Source: Acidobacteriota bacterium (GTDB lineage Bacteria > Acidobacteriota > Thermoanaerobaculia > UBA5066). Taken from it: a DNA stretch of 35,914 nucleotides. The position numbers were made by a program, and so were the translations under genes. Numbering within the stretch: the stretch's first letter is position 1; each line of letters begins with the position of its first letter. Shown here one piece after another: positions 31,462-35,914 of this stretch. The notes under the pieces were generated by a model that saw only the letters and a program-made list of their open reading frames with translations, did not search any database and was not told the origin of the DNA. The stretch covers positions 1 through 35,914 of the forward strand of contig JARXKK010000013.1 in NCBI GenBank assembly GCA_030278895.1. Reading direction: 5' to 3'.

Positions 31462-32535
31462 ATGAAGTTCTCGCTGCTGCTCGAGGTCCAGATGTCGCAT
31501 CCGACGCCGGAGCTCGAACAGCAGACGTTCCGCGACTGTGTCGAACAGGCCGTTCTCGCGGACGAGCTCGGCTATCACGGCGTCTGGGCCACGGAGCACC
31601 ACGGGCTCTATGAGTTCGCCCATTGCTCCGCGCCCGAGGTTCTCCTGGCCTTCATCGCCGCGAAGACGAAGCGCCTCCTCCTCGGGCACGCCGTCACGCT
31701 CACGCCGCGGGCGTACAACCACCCGATCCGGGTGGCCGAACGCGTCGCCACGCTCGACATCCTCTCTGGCGGTCGCGTGAGATGGGGGTCGGGCAAGAGC
31801 GCGAGCCGGGTCGAGCAGGACGCTTTCGAGGTCGAGCGCGATTCGCTCCACGATCAGTGGCTCGAAGCGTTCGAGATGATCCCGCGGATGTGGCGTTCCG
31901 AGGTATTCGAATGGGCGGGGCGCTTCTACCAGATTCCGCCGACGGCGATCCTGCCCCGGCCCGTCCAGAAGCCGCACCCGCCCGTTTACGTTGCCTGCTC
32001 GAAGCCCGACACCGTGACGCTCGCGGGGCGCCTCGGCGCCGGTTCGCTCAACTTCACGTTCGGGACGGACGAGGCGCTCGTTGCAAAGGTGCGTTCGTAC
32101 CGGGCGGCAACGGCGGAGGCGGCGGCCGAGGGGCGCCGCGTGAACGGCCAGTTCTGCTGCACGCCGACAGCCCTCGTCCTTCCAAACGACGCGGAGGCCT
32201 GTTCGTACGGGTTCCGCGGCTCTCGTTTCTTCGCGGAGTGCCTCGCGACGCTTTTCGTCGGCGGCCAGCGCCCGCTGCCCGGCGCTCTCGAGGTATCGCG
32301 CGAGAAGTTCTCGGAGCGGCAGCTCGCCGAAGCGATGGCGAATCGCAATCGGGAGGGTTCGCAGCTCGCGGCCGTCATCGGCGACCCGGTATCCGCCCGC
32401 GAGACGGTCGAGCGATTCCGGGCGGCTGGCGCGGACGAGCTGATCCTCGTGATGCAGATGGGAACCGTTCCCCAGCCGATCGTCCTGCAGTCGATCCGAA
32501 CGTTCGCCGAGCACGTGATGCCGCACTTCACGTGA
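31462..32535 (+). CDS. LLM-class (luciferase-like) flavin-dependent monooxygenase
   Basis: The 357-residue protein, starting MKFSLLLEVQMSHPTPE, follows the bacterial-luciferase TIM-barrel pattern. TEHHGLYEF is the strand-2/3 signature. LLLGHAVTLTP is followed by HPIRVAERVATLDILSGGRVRWGSGKS, the conserved flavin-phosphate segment. FYQIPPTAILPRPVQKPHPPVYVA follows in the usual place. Such enzymes use reduced FMN (or F420 in some branches) for monooxygenation or Baeyer-Villiger-type chemistry. Relatives occur as tailoring enzymes in polyketide clusters. It is divergent from the phospholipase-PKS operon and directly upstream of an esterase gene (two-base gap, or four-base overlap if that gene starts at GTG 32532). 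A role in modifying the PKS product is possible but rests on position only. Confidence 0.9.
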   Translation: MKFSLLLEVQMSHPTPELEQQTFRDCVEQAVLADELGYHGVWATEHHGLYEFAHCSAPEVLLAFIAAKTKRLLLGHAVTLTPRAYNHPIRVAERVATLDILSGGRVRWGSGKSASRVEQDAFEVERDSLHDQWLEAFEMIPRMWRSEVFEWAGRFYQIPPTAILPRPVQKPHPPVYVACSKPDTVTLAGRLGAGSLNFTFGTDEALVAKVRSYRAATAEAAAEGRRVNGQFCCTPTALVLPNDAEACSYGFRGSRFFAECLATLFVGGQRPLPGALEVSREKFSERQLAEAMANRNREGSQLAAVIGDPVSARETVERFRAAGADELILVMQMGTVPQPIVLQSIRTFAEHVMPHFT

Positions 32536-32537
32536 GA

Positions 32538-33524
32538 ATGGGAACGAGAGAAGCCTGTCTTCTCGCCGTGGGGGCCGCTGTCGCGGTGGCCATCGGGGCA
32601 GCGGTCGCGCTCCTTGCCACGCGTCTGCCTCCCGCGAGGAACCCCCTGCCCGCGCGGGTCGTTCGCGTGGACGGAATGGATCGGACCTTCCTCGTTTTCG
32701 CCCCGGCAGGGCGGCGCGCGCACGCCCCCGCGCTGCTCGTCTATCCCGGTTCGGGAGAGACCGCGGACGGAATCCGGCGCCGCATCGCGCCCACGCTCGA
32801 ACGCCTCGCGGGGCAGCAGGGGTTCGTCGTGGCCTACCTGCAGGGATTCGAGAGCCACTTCAACGATTGCCGCCGCCTCGCGCCGTTCAGCGCGCGCACA
32901 GAGCGGATAGACGATGTCGCGTTCTCCCGCGCGGTGGTTGCCGACCTCGAGAGCCGGGACGGGGTCGACCGCCGGACGGTCTTCGCGCTCGGTTACTCCA
33001 ACGGCGGACACATGGTGTTCCGACTCGCCCTCGAGGCGCCGGACCTGATCGCCGGCGTCATCGCCGTCGCCGCAAACGTGCCGGCCGGCGACAACCTGGC
33101 GTGCACTCCGGTCCCGGGGCGTCCGCCGGCGGTCGTCCTCGTCGAGGGCGACCGGGATCCGATCAACCCGTACCGCGGCGGCCGCGTCACGATTTTCGGC
33201 TTCGGCGATCGCGGCAACGTCCTGAGCGCCGAAGAGAGCGCGCGCTGGTTCGCCGAGCGGACCGGATCCGCCAGGCCCAGCCCGCGCCGGGTCCTCGGCG
33301 AGCAGCAGGGCCGCGTCGCCCTGGAGCAGGAGTTCGGCGAGCCACCCCACCGGGTTCGCCTGATCACGATCGCGGGCGGCGGGCACGCGATCCCCCAGGC
33401 GGCGTACCGGTATCCGCGCATCCTGGGGGGGACGTATCGGGACGACGCCGTTCTCGAATCCGCCCTGCGATTCGTGCAGCAGGAAATCTCCCCGTTGCCG
33501 CTCGGATCCTCGTCTCCTCGCTAG
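32538..33524 (+). CDS. Membrane-anchored or secreted alpha/beta hydrolase (LpqC/polyhydroxybutyrate-depolymerase-like esterase)
   Basis: ATG 32538 gives 328 residues; GTG 32532 two codons earlier would overlap the monooxygenase stop (GTGA) and is equally possible. An N-terminal hydrophobic stretch (LLAVGAAVAVAIGAAVALLA) is a signal peptide or anchor. The hydrolase domain has LLVYPGSGETADG as oxyanion loop and GYSNGGH with the nucleophile Ser. VEGDRDPINPY carries the likely Asp and GGGHAIP the His. This plan matches LpqC/PHB-depolymerase-type esterases acting outside the cytoplasm on ester substrates. It is probably co-transcribed with the flavin monooxygenase gene. It converges on the next gene, with stop codons overlapping in CTAG (33521-33524). 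Confidence 0.85.
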   Translation: MGTREACLLAVGAAVAVAIGAAVALLATRLPPARNPLPARVVRVDGMDRTFLVFAPAGRRAHAPALLVYPGSGETADGIRRRIAPTLERLAGQQGFVVAYLQGFESHFNDCRRLAPFSARTERIDDVAFSRAVVADLESRDGVDRRTVFALGYSNGGHMVFRLALEAPDLIAGVIAVAANVPAGDNLACTPVPGRPPAVVLVEGDRDPINPYRGGRVTIFGFGDRGNVLSAEESARWFAERTGSARPSPRRVLGEQQGRVALEQEFGEPPHRVRLITIAGGGHAIPQAAYRYPRILGGTYRDDAVLESALRFVQQEISPLPLGSSSPR

Positions 33525-34024
33525 TAGAGCGGAATGTAGTCGACGGCCCCGGTATCGCCGTCGTAGATCATCTCGTACGGGAACCAGTAGATGATCTCGT
33601 CGCCATAGTCGTCGATGTAGGCGTAGCCGATGTACGTCATACCCATATCCTGGATCTGAGGCAGCACGCTGCGGTGAGACGCGAATACGACTCCATTCGA
33701 GCCGCTCGCATAAATGGCCATCTTCTTGGTGGTCTTGTACTTCTTGACCGGCACGTCTCCCTTGTCGCTGTGCTTCACGTTGACGCCCGCGACCTTGCCG
33801 TCCTTGACGTTGACCGAAACGGTGTGCTTGCCGTGCGTCTCGATGACGTGTTTGCCGTTCGTCTTGACCTTCTCGCCGAGCAGCTGCTGCCCGGAATGGT
33901 GGATGTGCTTTCCCTTCCCCTTTTCCTTGTCCTTACCCTTCTCTTTTGCATCGGCGGAGCCGACCATGGCGATCAGGCCGATGACGGCGAAAAGAGCCAC
34001 CAGATAACGATGAGCGCGAACCAT
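33521..34024 (-). CDS. Secreted protein of unknown function, Lys/His-rich N-terminus
   Basis: I choose ATG 34024, which has GGAGG five bases upstream (34030-34034); the frame opens four codons earlier without such a site. The 167-residue product has a clear signal peptide (VRAHRYLVALFAVIGLIAMVGSADA). A strongly basic, low-complexity stretch follows (KEKGKDKEKGKGKHIHHSG). The middle section is repetitive in style (NGKHVIETHGKHTVSVNVKDGKV is its core, then VNVKHSDKGDVPVKKYK). The C-terminus is acidic and Tyr-rich (YIGYAYIDDYGDEIIYWFPYE and on to YIPLY), so charge is polarised along the chain. I do not recognise an enzyme motif. A periplasmic or surface binding role is conceivable, but no function can be assigned. 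The upstream gap (34025-34187) holds its promoter, not clearly recognisable. Confidence 0.8.
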   Translation of the reverse strand: MVRAHRYLVALFAVIGLIAMVGSADAKEKGKDKEKGKGKHIHHSGQQLLGEKVKTNGKHVIETHGKHTVSVNVKDGKVAGVNVKHSDKGDVPVKKYKTTKKMAIYASGSNGVVFASHRSVLPQIQDMGMTYIGYAYIDDYGDEIIYWFPYEMIYDGDTGAVDYIPLY

Positions 34025-34187
34025 AGAGACCTCCAATTGTGAAATTTATGCGGGTGGGCAATGAGTACGGACGCAGTCCATGCGTACGAATGCCTGCAGG
34101 ACAGATGCCAGCGCGATAACGCGCTTCGAGAGAGGCTTCGAAGGGGTCGTGCGCGTAGAAAATACGTCCGACCCGCGCGCGTTTGCA

Positions 34188-34203
34188 GATCCTACCGAGG
34201 ATC
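34188..34203 (-). terminator. Short hairpin just downstream of the fumarase gene
   Basis: GATCCT (34188-34193), loop ACCG, AGGATC (34198-34203): a perfect 6-bp stem starting five bases after the fumarase stop codon. No T-tract follows on the minus strand, so termination would have to be non-canonical. A second small stem, GCGCG-ATAA-CGCGC, lies at 34111-34124 in the same 183-bp gap. Confidence 0.35.
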
Positions 34204-34207
34204 CAGG

Positions 34208-35872
34208 CTAGCCGAGCTTCTGGAAGAAGTCGTTTCCCTTGTCGTCCACGAGAATGAAGGCGGGGAAGTCGACGACGTCGATGGCGTAGACCGCCTCCAT
34301 GCCGAGCTCGGGGAACTCGAGGATCGCCACCTTCTTGATGTTCTCCTGCGCGAGGATCGCGGCCGGGCCGCCGGGCGACCCGAGATAGAACCCGCCCCAC
34401 TTCTTGCAGGCCTCCGTCACCTTCGGGCTGCGGTTGCCCTTCGCGATCATGACCATCGAGCCGCCCTTCGACTGGAAGAGGTCGACGTACGAGTCCATGC
34501 GGCCGGCGGTCGTCGGCCCGAACGAACCGGACGGTTTTCCTTTCGGCGTCTTCGCGGGGCCCGCGTAGTAGACGGGATGGTCCTTGAAATACTGCGGGAG
34601 GTCCTGCCCGGAGTCGAGGCGCTCCTTGAGTTTCGCGTGCGCGATGTCGCGCGCGACGACGAGGCGGCCGGTGAGCGCGAGTGGCGTAGAGACCGGATGC
34701 TTCGACAGCTCCGCGAGGATCTCCTTCATCGGCTTGTTCAGGTCGACCTTGACCAGCCCTGCGTGTTCCTTCGCGCCGGTGTAAACCGGGAGGAGTGTCT
34801 CGGGATGGCGCTCGAGCTCCTCCAGCCAGAGGCCCTTCGCGTCGATCTTCGCGAGGACGTTGCGGTCGGCCGAGCACGAGACGCCCATTCCGACGGGGCA
34901 CGACGCCCCATGCCGCGGCAGGCGGATGACGCGGACGTCGTGCGCGAAGTACTTGCCGCCGAACTGCGCGCCGAAGCCGAGGCCCTGTGCCCGCTCGAGG
35001 AGCTTCTTCTCGAGCCCGGGGTCGCGGAACGCGCGGCCGAACTTGTCTCCTGACGCCGGGAGAGAGTCGTAGTAGCCCGTCGAGGCGAGCTTGACGGTCT
35101 TCATGCACCCTTCGGCGGACGTGCCGCCGACGACGAAGACGATGTGGTACGGCGGGCACGCGGCCGTGCCGAGACTCTTCATCTTCTCGACGAGGAACGC
35201 CTCGAGGCTCGCGGGGTTGAGGAGAGCCTTCGTCTCCTGGAAGAGGGTGCTCTTGTTCGCCGAGCCGCCCCCTTTCGCCACGAAGAGAAACTTGTACGCG
35301 TCGCCCTTCGTCGCGTAGATGTCGATCTGCGCGGGGAGGTTGTTCCCCGTGTTGACCTCGTCGTACATGTTCAGCGCGGCCGTCTGCGAGTAGCGAAGGT
35401 TCTCCCCGGTGTACGTCTGCCAGATTCCCTTCGAGATCTTCTCGGCGTCGTCGGCGCCGGTCCAGACCTGCTGGCCCTTCCACCCCACGACGGTTGCCGT
35501 GCCCGTGTCCTGGCAGAACGGGAGCTCGAACTTCGCCGAGACGACGGCGTTCCGGAGGAGCGTCGTCGCCATGAACTTGTCGTTCGGCGAAGCGGCCGCA
35601 TCTTCGAGAATCGCCGCGACTTGACGTTGGTGCTTCGGGCGGAGGAGAAACGACACGTCCCGCATCGCCTCGTGCGCGAGGACCGTGAGCGCCTTCGGCT
35701 CGACCACGAGCATCGTCTTGCCCGCGAACTTCGCCTTCTTCACGTAGCCCTTCGGCCCCGCCACGAGCCGGTACTTCGTGTCGTCGTGCCCCTTCGGGAA
35801 CGGGTTCGCGTAGACGAAGACATCCTTCTTCGCGGGGGCGGGCTTCTTCGCGGTCTGGCTCTTCGCGGGCAT
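34208..35872 (-). CDS. Class I fumarate hydratase, [4Fe-4S]
   Basis: ATG 35872 with GGAGGAGA (35878-35885) gives 554 residues, close to E. coli FumA/FumB (548). It is a single-chain class I enzyme. Candidate cluster ligands Cys120 (PFCQDTGT), Cys239 (TAACPPYHI) and Cys333 (VSCSADR) keep the same spacing as FumA Cys105, Cys224 and Cys318. [34 protein letters not shown] and [16 protein letters not shown] are typical family segments. It interconverts fumarate and malate in the citric-acid cycle through an oxygen-sensitive cluster. The first 16 residues are a Lys/Ala/Pro-rich extension of unknown purpose. It is monocistronic as far as can be seen, and ends 183 bases before the secreted protein's start on the same strand. 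I leave the gene symbol open because fumA and fumB cannot be separated here. Confidence 0.97.
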   Translation of the reverse strand: MPAKSQTAKKPAPAKKDVFVYANPFPKGHDDTKYRLVAGPKGYVKKAKFAGKTMLVVEPKALTVLAHEAMRDVSFLLRPKHQRQVAAILEDAAASPNDKFMATTLLRNAVVSAKFELPFCQDTGTATVVGWKGQQVWTGADDAEKISKGIWQTYTGENLRYSQTAALNMYDEVNTGNNLPAQIDIYATKGDAYKFLFVAKGGGSANKSTLFQETKALLNPASLEAFLVEKMKSLGTAACPPYHIVFVVGGTSAEGCMKTVKLASTGYYDSLPASGDKFGRAFRDPGLEKKLLERAQGLGFGAQFGGKYFAHDVRVIRLPRHGASCPVGMGVSCSADRNVLAKIDAKGLWLEELERHPETLLPVYTGAKEHAGLVKVDLNKPMKEILAELSKHPVSTPLALTGRLVVARDIAHAKLKERLDSGQDLPQYFKDHPVYYAGPAKTPKGKPSGSFGPTTAGRMDSYVDLFQSKGGSMVMIAKGNRSPKVTEACKKWGGFYLGSPGGPAAILAQENIKKVAILEFPELGMEAVYAIDVVDFPAFILVDDKGNDFFQKLG

Positions 35873-35914
35873 TGGAGTCTCCTCCAGCGTGGAAGTTACC
35901 CGAGGCGGGAGGGG

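Noticed and set aside
31401-31613. 70-codon plus-strand frame with GGAGG upstream in the divergent region
   Set aside because: Most of it overlaps the monooxygenase gene in another frame; the composition is unlike a real protein and the GGAGG is probably coincidental.
1-35914. tRNA, rRNA, CRISPR arrays, insertion sequences or prophage genes
   Set aside because: I saw no clustered repeats, transposase, integrase or structural-RNA signature; gaps are too short for most of these.

Overview
The window is dense, high-GC bacterial chromosome with short intergenic gaps and long spurious antisense frames, as expected at this GC. A lipoprotein, secreted S46 and alpha/beta hydrolases, and a periplasmic-type parvulin point to a Gram-negative (diderm) cell. 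Gene content would fit an Acidobacteriota-like or similar lineage, but no taxonomic marker gene is present, so that is only a guess. I found no rRNA, tRNA, CRISPR array or insertion sequence. No stretch longer than about 200 bases lacks a gene.

Layout. 1-5101 (+) carries the end of a parvulin-type prolyl isomerase, ruvA, ruvB, a diacylglycerol-kinase-family gene and an ankyrin-repeat lipoprotein. A minus-strand toxin-antitoxin-like pair sits between ruvA and ruvB. 5115-7612 (-) is nadC-nadB, the last steps of aspartate-derived quinolinate and NAD synthesis. 7710-10469 (+) is an S46 dipeptidyl-peptidase and a TspO-family protein. 10477-14302 (-) holds a secreted esterase, a zinc-ribbon membrane protein paired with an SPFH/GYF protein, and a cyclase-family hydrolase. 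14205-18279 (-) holds a RhlE-type helicase, a GT-C glycosyltransferase and GAPDH. 18339-20900 (+) is a Ski2-like helicase.

The most striking region is 20909-33524. A two-gene minus-strand operon encodes (i) a 747-residue NTE-like phospholipase with two cyclic-nucleotide-binding domains and a patatin domain, and (ii) a 2747-residue fully reducing type I polyketide synthase. The synthase has the order KS-AT-DH-cMT-ER-KR-ACP, followed by a fused C-terminal PlsC-type glycerolipid acyltransferase. The two genes overlap by four bases (ATGA). A luciferase-like flavin monooxygenase and a secreted esterase diverge from a 69-bp shared intergenic region. My reading, an inference, is a lipid-remodelling system. 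The phospholipase, possibly gated by a cyclic nucleotide, removes acyl chains; the synthase builds a reduced, probably methyl-branched chain; and its PlsC domain transfers that chain directly to a lysolipid or glycerol-phosphate acceptor. This would replace a thioesterase.

The right end (33521-35872, -) holds a secreted protein of unknown function and a class I [4Fe-4S] fumarase.
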